Assembly: GCA_004124295.1 (NCBI GenBank)
Contig: SCKI01000013.1
Coordinates: 1-64,000 of the forward strand
DNA: 64,000 nt
Direction: 5' to 3'
Source: Fidelibacterota bacterium
GTDB lineage: Bacteria > Fidelibacterota > Marinisomatia > SCGC-AAA003-L08 > TS1B11
The position numbers were made by a program, and so were the translations under genes. The notes below the pieces were generated by a model. It was not told where the DNA came from and did not search any database. It was given only the letters and a program-made list of their open reading frames with translations. How positions within the stretch are numbered: the stretch's first letter is position 1; each line of letters opens with the position of its first letter. This document shows positions 55,799 to 63,291 of this stretch, in pieces.

Positions 55799-57844
55799 TC
55801 AGTCAGCATACTTCACCAATAAATCCTTGTACTTGGGATGATTGCGCATCGGCTCCAGCAGCGGATCCGCTTCCAGCCAGGCCAGGGAAGTATGCGACGG
55901 TATCGACAGTAGCAGGTCAAACTCTTCCAGTGCCGCCTCGTATTCACCTACCATCGTATAAATATAAGCCATGACCATGACCGCATTGGGTCCTCACCAG
56001 TGGCAGGCTGAAATCGGCATCAAGGTTTTTGAGCGCGTCCCAGCCTCAATGGCCTTGTCCTTTTCACCCAGCAGCGCATAGGCCAGCCCAAGATCGGCCT
56101 GCAGGGCAAAATTGCCGGGAGAAGATAAAATTTGGTCTTGCAGCCACATCCGGGCAGAGTCGTAATAGGCCTCACCCATTGAGGGTTGCTGTGAAAGATC
56201 GTAGAGCTGGCCAAGGGAGAAAAAATATTTCTGCCGGCCGGTTTCGGAACGGCGCGCGGAGTACGTCGCGATGGTGTTCTCTATATTCTCTTGCTGTAGT
56301 CCAAAGCGCCAATAACCCAGACGATGGATCAATTGGTTCCCTTGTATCATAACCGTGACCGGATCGACATATGCGGTCGCCTCCCGCACGATTGACCCCG
56401 CAATCTCAACATCTCCCTTTTCCAACAGCGCCAATTCAACTTTGGTGGAATACATAGCTGGATCATCCGGGGTCAAGGATTCCAGGTTTTTAAGAGTTGC
56501 CGCTGCGTCCGAATAATTACGTACGTACAGATATCCGTTGACCAGCCGTTGATTTATGGCCGGTGATCGCGGATCGATTTCGGCGGCCCCTTTAAAATTG
56601 CTCAAGGCCTGCTCCCATTTCCCTTGCCGCATCTGAACCAGGCCAATCTCGGACAAGAGCTCGCTGTCGTTCTGGAGGCCCCCTTGAGCCCTGGAATAGG
56701 ACTGTAACGCGGCGTCGAAATTTCGCTGCACTAAATTCTGGTAATAGCCCATCGCCAGATGTCCTAATGCAAGATCAGGATTCAATTCCAAGGCCCTGTC
56801 AACCGCCTGTTGAGACTGCTCTGCCAATGGTGGGCGGTTTTCATGGAAAAAATAAAGGGCGGTCAGGGCATAGGATAACCTGGCATACGCGGCGGCAAAT
56901 ACAGCATCCAAATCAATGGCACGCTGGTAAGCCTTCACGGCCAGTCCGAGCTGGGACTTGCCGCCAGCTACCGTAAAAGATCCCTGCCTGAGGAATTCAT
57001 TCCCCCTCAGGAACCATTCGTAGGCCTCCAGGTTCTCAGTCGGCTTTATCTCCATACTCCGCTGGACTGCGGGCAGGAGTTCTGCTTCCAGGGCGTGTGC
57101 GATTCTCCGGGCCACGTCGCTTTGCAGAGCAAAGATTTCGGCCTCATCGACTTCCCGGTCATAGGTTTCGGCCCATAGGTGCTTCTCGGTCCGGGCATCG
57201 ATCAGCTGGGCCACGATGCGGACCTTGCCGCCGACCCGCCGGATGCTGCCCTCCAGCAGGGACGCCACCCCGAGCTCCTGCCCAATATCCCGGAGGCGCT
57301 TGGTCGTGCCCTTGTATTGCATTACCGAGGTACGGCCAATGACCAGCATAGCGTCGATTTTGGCCAGATGGGCCATGATGTCTTCAGTGATACCGTCGCT
57401 GAAATACTCATCCTCCCTACTGTCGCTGAGGTTCGCGAAAGGGAGCACGGCGATGGATAGAACAGAGATAGGATCGTCTTCCCGGCCGGCGCCCCCCCAG
57501 CTCCCCCAGATGCCGAAGGCGATGGCCAACACCGTGATAACTATCAGCGCCCTGTTGGAAGTGAGCGGTTTGGCCTGTTTGGTGGTGGTCTTGGATTGGG
57601 TGCGGACGATCCCCTCAGGCGTGATATCGAATACCCAGGCCAGACCTATCGCCACGGGGAAGCCGACGCCCAGCAGGATGATCAGCAGGCGGCTCACCCA
57701 GGCCGGAATGCCCATGACCTCGAAGGTACCATCGATGATCTGGATGATAACGAAGGCTATACCGCCGTAGAACGCCGCTACCCGGAAGACCCGCCGGCGG
57801 CGGAGCTCGTCAATGAAGGCCGATAGGCTGGACTTTTCTGACAT
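55799..57844 (-). CDS. TolB-like/TPR membrane protein interrupted by an in-frame UGA
   Basis: From ATG 57844 the protein has an N-terminal region with two membrane segments (VFRVAAFYGGIAFVIIQIID; LLIILLGVGFPVAIGLAWVF). A third helix, a TolB-N/CsgG-like domain (~130-260; SIAVLPFANLSDSREDEYFS) and about eight TPR-like repeats (~280-600) follow. At 55994-55996 the frame meets UGA after PISACHW. It then stays open for 64 more codons (GPNAVMVMAYIYTMVGEYEA, ALEEFDLLLSIPSHTSLAWL) to a TGA at 55799. From memory, related proteins continue across this point as P-V-S-K-D-A-x-D-G-P without a gap, so the tail is genuine. The UGA is read through, codes selenocysteine (C-H-W-U), or is a late nonsense mutation. 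Confidence 0.68.
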
Positions 57845-58046
57845 CGTACTGGTTGAGGTGATCGCGCGCAAGGTAAGGGAAATGGAAGCGGGATAGCAAA
57901 AGTATCTAGCCCGATGTGCGAGTATAGCCGAATGGCTCAAATCAATCGCAGGGTGGGAGCTGAGACCCCGTTGGACCAACAACCAGGGACCCAAGGCAGG
58001 CTGTCTGGACGATCCCCCAACTATGATAGGGGAATGATGCAGCCGC

Positions 58047-58108
58047 TGGCAGAAAGAACCAACAATACCTCTTAGGTAATGTGGAGAGGCTCTGCCCGGG
58101 CTCTGCGC
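58047..58108 (-). repeat. Leader repeat copy 2 (upstream of the TolB/TPR gene)
   Basis: Resembles 54541-54612, with a TACCT-AAG-AGGTA palindrome and TGTTGGTTCTTTCTGCC on the minus strand. It lies ~200 bases upstream of ATG 57844 in the same relative orientation as copy 1 to argG. The remaining parts of the 426-base gap (57845-58270) show GC-rich hairpin-prone sequence but no gene or terminator I can support. Confidence 0.5.
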
Positions 58109-58270
58109 CGGCGGCTACCCTGGGCGTACCCAACGGGGAGTCCGCCGAGGCTTGAGCTACCTGCCGGTCAGGACGCCCAGAGCGGAGGGATGACGATTTT
58201 GAAGTGAATGCAGTTGATTATCAAACGGAGGGTTTGCATAGCAGGAGTATTTCGCCCAAAAATTATAATC

Positions 58271-59119
58271 TTAGTCCACGCCGTCCCCCAGCACCTCGCA
58301 CCCCGGATAAGTGGCTGAAAAGCCGTACCAGCGTGTGAAAAGCTGCATGGGCCGGGTTCCGTCAGTCCACTCGGCATGGGGGACATGGTCCGGTCCTATG
58401 GACAGGCGGAGCACGGCGCCGCTCCAGTCATCTTCCACAGGCTCGGCCAAAGCAGCAGTGGAATAAAACTTGGCGCGGCCATCCACGATAACACCAAGCC
58501 CTTGAGTCATCTCCGGGAATCGATCATCAGTGTCGTGCATGGTCCGGCGAAAAATGAAGGGTATAAACCCGCGACGGCCTATTTTCTTTCTGTGCACCAG
58601 CCGAAAAAATAGGGCCACAGGATTGAGGCTTCTCTCCCGGATCACCGGTATTTCCGGCCACCGCTTCAGCGCTTCAACCACCGTCGTGTAGGTCAGGGGC
58701 CATGCTTCCATCACTTTGCCCTGCAGCGGGCCATGTACTGCCGCACCCGTGATGTGATCCCAGTACGTGCCTGATTCATCATCCACCAGAAGTACTAGCC
58801 CGTTGTACAGCCCGCCTGCGCTGAAGTGGTGAACCTGGCCGTCAATGATGGGAGTCAGACCGATTCCACTGTTGCAGACACCTCAGAAGCTGACCAGGTA
58901 AGGCACCCCGGCAAGTGTGCCTTGGGCAGTATGCGGCCGCGCCAACTCCCGCATCACGAAGGCCAGAGCCTGGTCCCCTCGCTCCACAATAAGAAGCTCG
59001 GTGTCGCCTGTAAGTCTGGCTCCGGCTAACGGTTTTCCATCACCCTTGACTGTGAGCCGCTTGAAGAAGTCCGGTCCCCTAAGGAACGCTTTTTTTACGT
59101 CAAACTGTTTTAATGGCAT
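58271..59119 (-). CDS. DUF3179 family protein, predicted selenoprotein (UxxC)
   Basis: A 282-aa gene split by UGA at 58883-58885 (residue 79). The first 78 residues start MPLKQFDVKKAFLRGPDFFK and lead through LAFVMRELARPHTAQGTLAG to VPYLVSF. The frame then reads U-G-V-C-N-S-G-I-G and continues HHFSAGGLYNGLVLLVDDES, GTYWDHITGAAVHGPLQGKV and a family-like C-terminus. DUF3179 proteins normally have VSYCPLCNSG or VTYCPLCG here, so UGA replaces the first Cys of CxxC, giving UxxC. The ATG at 59119 follows AGGAGGATAAATGG. The biochemical role of DUF3179 is unknown; a redox or metal site at CxxC is plausible. The gene stands alone downstream of tRNA-Ser(CGA). Confidence 0.84.
58851..58885 (-). promoter_or_regulatory. 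Predicted bacterial SECIS of the DUF3179 gene
   Basis: Fifteen bases after the UGA a hairpin GGAAUC-GGUCU-GACUCC can form (58867-58851, one A-C mismatch). The loop GGUCU starts 21 nt after the UGA. The same loop sequence at nearly the same distance is the SelB-binding loop of the E. coli fdhF SECIS. The fold was drawn by hand. Confidence 0.65.
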
Positions 59120-59168
59120 ACCATTTATCCTCCTCGCCTAATAGTCGCTTGCCCGCCCCAACAATCCA

Positions 59169-59325
59169 GCGGAGAGGGAGGGATCAGGCTACACTCCGAT
59201 GCGCCTGACAAGTTGGCTCGCTGCGCTCACCGGTCTACGGCCCGAACCCGAATTTTCGGGACGGGACTCCGGCTCGAACCCTCAAGAGAGGGTTCTCATC
59301 CCTGTAAACCCCTGCGGAGAGGGAG
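59169..59325 (-). repeat. tRNA-Ser(CGA) 3'-end duplication element
   Basis: Twelve bases of the tRNA 3' end (GCGGAGAGGGAG on plus, 59314-59325) are repeated at 59169-59180, 145 bases away. Inside are GACTCCGGCTCGAACCC (59265-59281) and GGGTTCTCATCCC (59290-59302), identical to the element after tRNA-Ser(UGA). There is also a CCCGAA/TTCGGG hairpin (~59247-59260). Confidence 0.7.
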
Positions 59326-59403
59326 AGATTCGAACTCTCGATCCGCCATAAGACGGATGCCGGTTTTCGAGACCGGTGCATTCAACCGCTCTGCCACCTC
59401 TCC
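59315..59403 (-). tRNA. tRNA-Ser (CGA)
   Basis: An 89-base class II tRNA: acceptor GGAGAGG/CCTCTCC, anticodon arm CCGGT-CTCGAAA-ACCGG with anticodon CGA, long variable arm (CATCCGTCTTATGGCGGATC), T-arm GAGAG-TTCGAAT-CTCTC. The discriminator is G. CCA is not encoded. Confidence 0.95.
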
Positions 59404-59416
59404 AACAGTGCCGATA

Positions 59417-59920
59417 TTACCCCTGGCTGCTCCCCCCCCTGCCACCCTCGCCACTGCGGGCCCGGGCAAAAAATGCCTTCAGCAGGTCCTGGCAGCGCCC
59501 CTCCAACAAGCCTCCGGATACGTCCAATTGGTGGCTGAAACGGGGATCCCGGCAGAGCTGGTAGAGCGACCCTGCGCAGCCGGCCTGCTCATCCCAGGCC
59601 CCGAATACCAGCCGGTCCAGGCGGGCGTTCACCAGCGCGCCACTGCACATGGGGCACGGCTCCTTGGTGACATACAAGGTGCAACCGGTCAGCCGCCAGT
59701 CGCCCAGATGGTTGGCCGCCGCGGTGATGGCCAGCAGCTCGGCATGGGCAGTGGGATCGTTCAACGCCTCGCGGCGGTTATGCCCCCCGCCGATGATCTG
59801 GCCCTTATGCGCCACCACGGCCCCCACCGGCACCTCCCCCGCCTCGAAGGCCCGCTCGGCCTCGGCCAGGGCCTGTTCCAGGAACTGCACATCAACGGAT
59901 TTGCCGGGAGTAGTCGTCAT
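59417..59920 (-). CDS. tadA: tRNA-specific adenosine deaminase
   Basis: A 167-aa zinc deaminase that converts A34 to inosine in tRNA-Arg(ACG). It shows AERAFEAGEVPVGAVVAHKG, the zinc/catalytic motif TAHAELLAI (HAE) and EPCPMCSGALVNARLDRLVF (PCxxC). ATG 59920 is chosen because the longer frame to 60052 reads into the tRNA-Arg gene. Its substrate, tRNA-Arg with anticodon ACG, is encoded ~70 bases upstream in the same direction. Confidence 0.95.
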   Translation of the reverse strand: MTTTPGKSVDVQFLEQALAEAERAFEAGEVPVGAVVAHKGQIIGGGHNRREALNDPTAHAELLAITAAANHLGDWRLTGCTLYVTKEPCPMCSGALVNARLDRLVFGAWDEQAGCAGSLYQLCRDPRFSHQLDVSGGLLEGRCQDLLKAFFARARSGEGGRGGSSQG

Positions 59921-59993
59921 AACCTGACTCGGTTTGATTATCAGCGCCGCGCGATGAATGCCGTCCGCAGCAGCCGCTGCCTGGGCAGTTTCG

Positions 59994-60067
59994 TACGCCC
60001 GGAGGGACTCGAACCCACAACCTCTTGGTCCGTAGCCAAACGCTCTATCCAATTGAGCTACGGGCGC
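59994..60067 (-). tRNA. tRNA-Arg (ACG)
   Basis: A 74-base cloverleaf: acceptor GCGCCCG/CGGGCGT, D-arm GCTC...GAGC, anticodon arm TTTGG-CTACGGA-CCAAG with anticodon ACG, T-arm GTGGG-TTCGAGT-CCCTC. The discriminator is A. The ACG anticodon is the substrate of TadA, encoded just downstream. CCA is not encoded. Confidence 0.94.
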
Positions 60068-60129
60068 ATTATGTAACTAAAAAAGCCCGCAGAAGTTACG
60101 AGCCGCCTTCTTCGCCTCACAACAGGTTG

Positions 60130-60201
60130 TAGCGCATAGGGGAGTCGAACCCCTGTTACCGACGTGAGAGGCCGGCGTCCTAGCCACTAGACGAATGCGC
60201 C
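60130..60201 (-). tRNA. tRNA-Glu (CTC)
   Basis: A 72-base cloverleaf: acceptor GGCGCAT/ATGCGCT, anticodon arm CCGGC-CTCTCAC-GTCGG with anticodon CTC, T-arm AGGGG-TTCGACT-CCCCT. It is upstream of tRNA-Arg in the same direction, with a T-rich stretch (GGGCTTTTTT on minus) between them at ~60071-60080. Confidence 0.93.
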
Positions 60202-60280
60202 AGAGCCGCGGCCAATTTAGGCCGCCACCGGGGGGAGTGTCAATTCCGGCAGTGGGACAGCATGAACGAAAATATCATTT

Positions 60281-60299
60281 GGACTGATCGTTCTATAAT
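60281..60299 (+). promoter_or_regulatory. Probable TetR operator and -10 box upstream of the TetR gene
   Basis: GGACTGATCGTTC (60281-60293) matches the palindrome GAACGATCGTTC found before the next gene, with two mismatches. It directly abuts a perfect TATAAT (60294-60299), about 20 bases before the TetR ATG. A regulator bound here would block its own promoter. The -35 is not clear. Confidence 0.5.
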
Positions 60300-60317
60300 T
60301 CTAATATTGGCCTGATT

Positions 60318-60899
60318 ATGGCCCGGCCAAAATCATTCGATACTGAGCAGGCCCTGGATAAGGCCATGTACCTTTTCACGCTTAAAGGTTATGCGGGCAC
60401 CTCTATGCAGGATTTAGTCGTGGGGATGGGTATAAGCCGCCAAAGTATCTATGACACCTTTGGCAATAAAGCAGATCTTTTCGGGCAGGCATTGGAAAAA
60501 TACGGTTCCATGAACCAGATACACTTTTCCGCGCCGTTGTCGAGTCCGCAGGCAGATATGGATACCATCCGTGATCGATTTGATCTGCTGATCCTTGAGG
60601 CCACCCAGGATAAGGCGCATAAGGGCTGCATGCTGGTAAACTGCATCGTCGAAATGCACCTGTTGGATGATAAGGCGTCCAGCAGGGTCAGTTACTTCCA
60701 TGGCCTGTGGGCAGAAGCCTTCCTGAATGCGCTTAACAATGCGGCCACCAAAGGTCAAATTCGTGCGGAATTTGCCAATGAAAACATGTCTCATCTGTTG
60801 GCCACACTCACTTCCGGACTGTTGATCGACGCCAAAGCGGGCACTTCAGCCAAGACGTTATCCGCAGTGGTCGATATAACCTTGAGCATATTTGCCTGA
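60318..60899 (+). CDS. TetR-family transcription regulator
   Basis: A 193-aa protein starting MARPKSFDTEQALDKAMYLF. It has the TetR helix-turn-helix (YAGTSMQDLVVGMGISRQSI YDTFGNK region) and a ligand-binding C-terminal domain (KGCMLVNCIVEMHLLDDKAS). The pattern with KGCLLVN is typical of the AcrR/TetR_C_16-like subgroup. A matching operator lies before it and before the SRPBCC gene. It probably represses both. Base composition here is lower in GC than in the core genes. Confidence 0.88.
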   Translation: MARPKSFDTEQALDKAMYLFTLKGYAGTSMQDLVVGMGISRQSIYDTFGNKADLFGQALEKYGSMNQIHFSAPLSSPQADMDTIRDRFDLLILEATQDKAHKGCMLVNCIVEMHLLDDKASSRVSYFHGLWAEAFLNALNNAATKGQIRAEFANENMSHLLATLTSGLLIDAKAGTSAKTLSAVVDITLSIFA

Positions 60900-60918
60900 T
60901 TTTTTTTGCTTATTTATT

Positions 60919-60930
60919 GAACGATCGTTC
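60919..60930 (+). promoter_or_regulatory. Perfect palindromic operator upstream of the SRPBCC gene
   Basis: GAACGATCGTTC is a perfect 12-base palindrome in the 62-base gap between the TetR gene and the SRPBCC gene. It lies ~30 bases before the start codon at 60962. It fits a TetR-family binding site. Confidence 0.55.
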
Positions 60931-60961
60931 CATTACGATTTAACCAACACAGGAGAAAAAG

Positions 60962-61435
60962 ATGAATGAAATCTCACTAACAACTCTCGTCCCTGCCGCT
61001 CCAGAAGTTGTCTGGCCGCTTCTGGAAGACTTTTTCGGGATTGGCAATTTCCACCCCTACATCACCTCCGTCGATGAACTGACTGATGGCAAGATGGGTG
61101 TGGGCAGTTCGCGGCGCTGCCATTTTAATGATGGCACCCATGTTGTAGAAACCATCGCAGAATGGTACGATAAAGCCGGATATAGAGTCGATCTCTCAGA
61201 CTATAAATTGCCTTTAAAGTGGGCGCAAGCGGAGTTTCGCATATTGGAATCAGAAACCGGCAGTGAAACCACTGAGGTGAGAATGACCATGCGGTATCAA
61301 ATGAAATTTGGTCCCTTGGGCACGCTGATGCACTACGTCATGTTGCGCCCTATGATCACTTCGCGCTTCAGGAATATTCTCCGAGGCCTGGCGGATTACG
61401 CCAGCGGCTTGCCGGTTGTTAAAGTTGCCACTTGA
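60962..61435 (+). CDS. SRPBCC (polyketide cyclase/dehydrase-like) family protein
   Basis: A 157-aa START/Bet v1-like protein. It shows TTLVPAAPEVVWPLLEDFFG, NFHPYITSVDELTDGKMGVG, SSRRCHFNDGTHVVETIAEW and EVRMTMRYQMKFGPLGTLMH, the typical SRPBCC order. It binds a hydrophobic ligand; the substrate is unknown. An ACAGGAGAAAAAG site precedes ATG 60962. It lies downstream of the TetR gene, with the matching operator between them. Confidence 0.85.
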   Translation: MNEISLTTLVPAAPEVVWPLLEDFFGIGNFHPYITSVDELTDGKMGVGSSRRCHFNDGTHVVETIAEWYDKAGYRVDLSDYKLPLKWAQAEFRILESETGSETTEVRMTMRYQMKFGPLGTLMHYVMLRPMITSRFRNILRGLADYASGLPVVKVAT

Positions 61436-61584
61436 TCATTGCGCCAGCGCACCGCATTAACGGGCCTGGTAGAGGCGAGCGGCGCTATCGAGATGGCGCG
61501 CGTGACCCGTAGGGATCATCGCAGCCGAAGGAGGAAATACGCTGGCCGCCGGACGGAGTGAGGGTCAATCCCGGGCGCGGCAGA

Positions 61585-62073
61585 CTAGTAGCTCGGCGAT
61601 CTTGCTACCGCCCGGTCGGGGCAATCCTCCGTCTGGCGCGTGTAGGCGATACTCAGGATGAGCCACTGGCCATCGATTCTGGCCAGATCGACCAGGTCCA
61701 CCCCGCAGTGGCTGAACTCGCCGCCCAGGTGGAAATCGTAGGGCGCCCAGACCATGGCCATGTCTCCATCGATGCGCACCTCGGGGTCGAACATCTCCTC
61801 CAGCAACTCCCCGGGAGCGGCCGTGAGGTTGGCGGCAAAATCGGCGGCCGGCACCAGATTCGGCGAACCACCCGCGCCATCTCGGGGGAAGACTATCAGC
61901 CGGGCATCGGGCGTGAACAAGGCGGCGGCAGCGGCGCCGTCACCCGCCAGCATGGCGTCAAAGAGTCCCTGCACGGTCGCCAGGACAGCGTCACGGTCCG
62001 GATGCGGCGTTGGGGCGCAGGCCAAGGCCAAACCGAGGCCCAGGATAAAAAGGACAGTTCGTTTGGTGCGCAT
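61585..62073 (-). CDS. SnoaL/DUF4440-like lipoprotein
   Basis: A 162-aa protein with a lipoprotein signal (VLFILGLGLALAC, lipobox ALAC) and a nuclear-transport-factor-2-like fold (ATVQGLFDAMLAGDGAAAAA; FTPDARLIVFP; EMFDPEVRIDGDMAMVWAPY). The catalytic His/Asp of true ketosteroid isomerases is not evident. ATG 62073 follows GGGGAGCATTGCC; an in-frame GTG at 62088 is less likely. It stands alone. Confidence 0.75.
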   Translation of the reverse strand: MRTKRTVLFILGLGLALACAPTPHPDRDAVLATVQGLFDAMLAGDGAAAAALFTPDARLIVFPRDGAGGSPNLVPAADFAANLTAAPGELLEEMFDPEVRIDGDMAMVWAPYDFHLGGEFSHCGVDLVDLARIDGQWLILSIAYTRQTEDCPDRAVARSPSY

Positions 62074-62180
62074 GGCAATGCTCCCCACAGATGAAGGTCC
62101 AAGCGTGGAGTCGTAAAATAAATGCTGGCAAATCTAATAGAGATTAATGAACGGGAACAGCGCTTTTTACTAAGAATCAA

Positions 62181-62528
62181 CTACCCAAGCACATGGGCTT
62201 TTATTGCCTCAAAGTTTGTGAGCATATCTCCAGTGATGTCGTCATCTGAAAATATTCTCATTTGATATCTCGCTTCCATCGAATCATTTTTTAAATCATT
62301 GTATGCATCATAAATGTCACCCATCCGGGTGTTAATCTCTCTATCTCGTTGTCCATGATTGGAGCAGTGAATATGCCATCTTGCTAGAGAAGCCTCAACA
62401 TAATGCAAAGCTGAATAAAATAGGGCCATTACGGCCCAATCACGGAATTCCGTAGACACTAGATCAAACGTCCTAAAAAAGTCTTCGTTATGCTCAGCTT
62501 TAGAAAGATGCCTTGCCCTTGTTGGCAT
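62181..62528 (-). CDS. HEPN-like helical protein
   Basis: A 115-aa, mostly helical protein: DWAVMALFYSALHYVEASLA, then HCSNHGQRDREINTRM, a YDAYNDLKNDSMEARYQMRI helix. This matches small HEPN-type proteins (FYxALHYVEA, HxxR, LxxxSxxARY), some of which are RNases in abortive systems. The RxxxxH RNase motif is not clearly present, so catalytic activity is unsure. AT-rich composition unlike the core genome suggests acquisition. It is the last of three same-direction accessory genes. Confidence 0.62.
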   Translation of the reverse strand: MPTRARHLSKAEHNEDFFRTFDLVSTEFRDWAVMALFYSALHYVEASLARWHIHCSNHGQRDREINTRMGDIYDAYNDLKNDSMEARYQMRIFSDDDITGDMLTNFEAIKAHVLG

Positions 62529-62551
62529 GATATAGTTTATTGCTTAATAAA

Positions 62552-63001
62552 TTAATCTTCGCGCTTGTATAGAGAGATTAAGTCCGATACCATCGACTCG
62601 GGTTTCTGGCCGTTCATAGCAACAACATAAAAGTCAAAATTGAATTCCGGGAAATTATTTAGTATCTCCCGCTGGTAACGATACACAGAACGCCTGGCCT
62701 CCTTATCGTATTCGTCCAACAATGTGATTATATAAATATTCGCATCCTCCATTTTTCCATAAATCAGATTCACTTCAGGTACTTCCCTGATGGTTTTCGC
62801 TATGTACTTGCACATCCCTTCATAGTGGGATAAAGGGTTGGTGATCTCAGCTAAATCGCCTACTCTCTCCCATGGAGTTCCCAGGTTGAACCATTCACTG
62901 GGGTTTACATCAAGGGAAATAGTATCTGCAATAACAGATATTGGCACGTCACTACGAACTTCTCGTGAATAATGGTTAAGACTACCAGAGTAAATTCCCA
63001 T
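62552..63001 (-). CDS. Hypothetical protein of the AT-rich accessory patch
   Basis: A 149-aa protein from ATG 63001, preceded by GAGGTAAATTGAAC. The first half has Trp-rich loops (SEWFNLGTPWERVG), the second an alpha/beta part with NIYIITLLDEYDKEARRSVY and FPEFNFDFYVVAMNGQKPES. The last block resembles small proteins found with HEPN genes, which may be nucleotidyltransferase-fold relatives, but no GSxxRG or DxD site is visible. Function unknown. Confidence 0.5.
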   Translation of the reverse strand: MGIYSGSLNHYSREVRSDVPISVIADTISLDVNPSEWFNLGTPWERVGDLAEITNPLSHYEGMCKYIAKTIREVPEVNLIYGKMEDANIYIITLLDEYDKEARRSVYRYQREILNNFPEFNFDFYVVAMNGQKPESMVSDLISLYKRED

Positions 63002-63003
63002 GT

Positions 63004-63279
63004 TCAATTTACCTCACTCTTGGGCCTGGGTAGATTCCTTAAATGCTCAGGGACATCTGCCTCAACAATGTTTGTAGATTTTACGAGATAGACTGGATTA
63101 CCGTCATCCCCAGATTTCGGCAGCCTCACTATATCAGATACAACTGTTTTCATCTTCAACTTTGTCCCGTCCTCCAGCTTGTACTTGTTCCAGCCCTCTC
63201 CTTCTCCTTGTGTATCGAAATCGACTCGCTCCCCGTCGTACTCTTTACCTTGAAACGTTACTCTGACTTTTGAACCCAT
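63004..63279 (-). CDS. Hypothetical small soluble protein
   Basis: A 91-aa protein from ATG 63279 (TTGGAGCTACTA before it). An SH3-like strand order is suggested: GSKVRVTFQGKEYDGERVDF, LEDGTKLKMKTVVSDIVRLP, then NPVYLVKSTNIVEADVPEHL. The end overlaps the next gene's ribosome site. It resembles small partner proteins in defence-type operons, but no family is recognised. AT-rich. Confidence 0.5.
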   Translation of the reverse strand: MGSKVRVTFQGKEYDGERVDFDTQGEGEGWNKYKLEDGTKLKMKTVVSDIVRLPKSGDDGNPVYLVKSTNIVEADVPEHLRNLPRPKSEVN

Positions 63280-63291
63280 TAGTAGCTCCAA

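Noticed and set aside
60071-60130. Terminator between tRNA-Glu and tRNA-Arg
   Set aside because: T6 is present on the minus strand but no matching GC stem in front of it.
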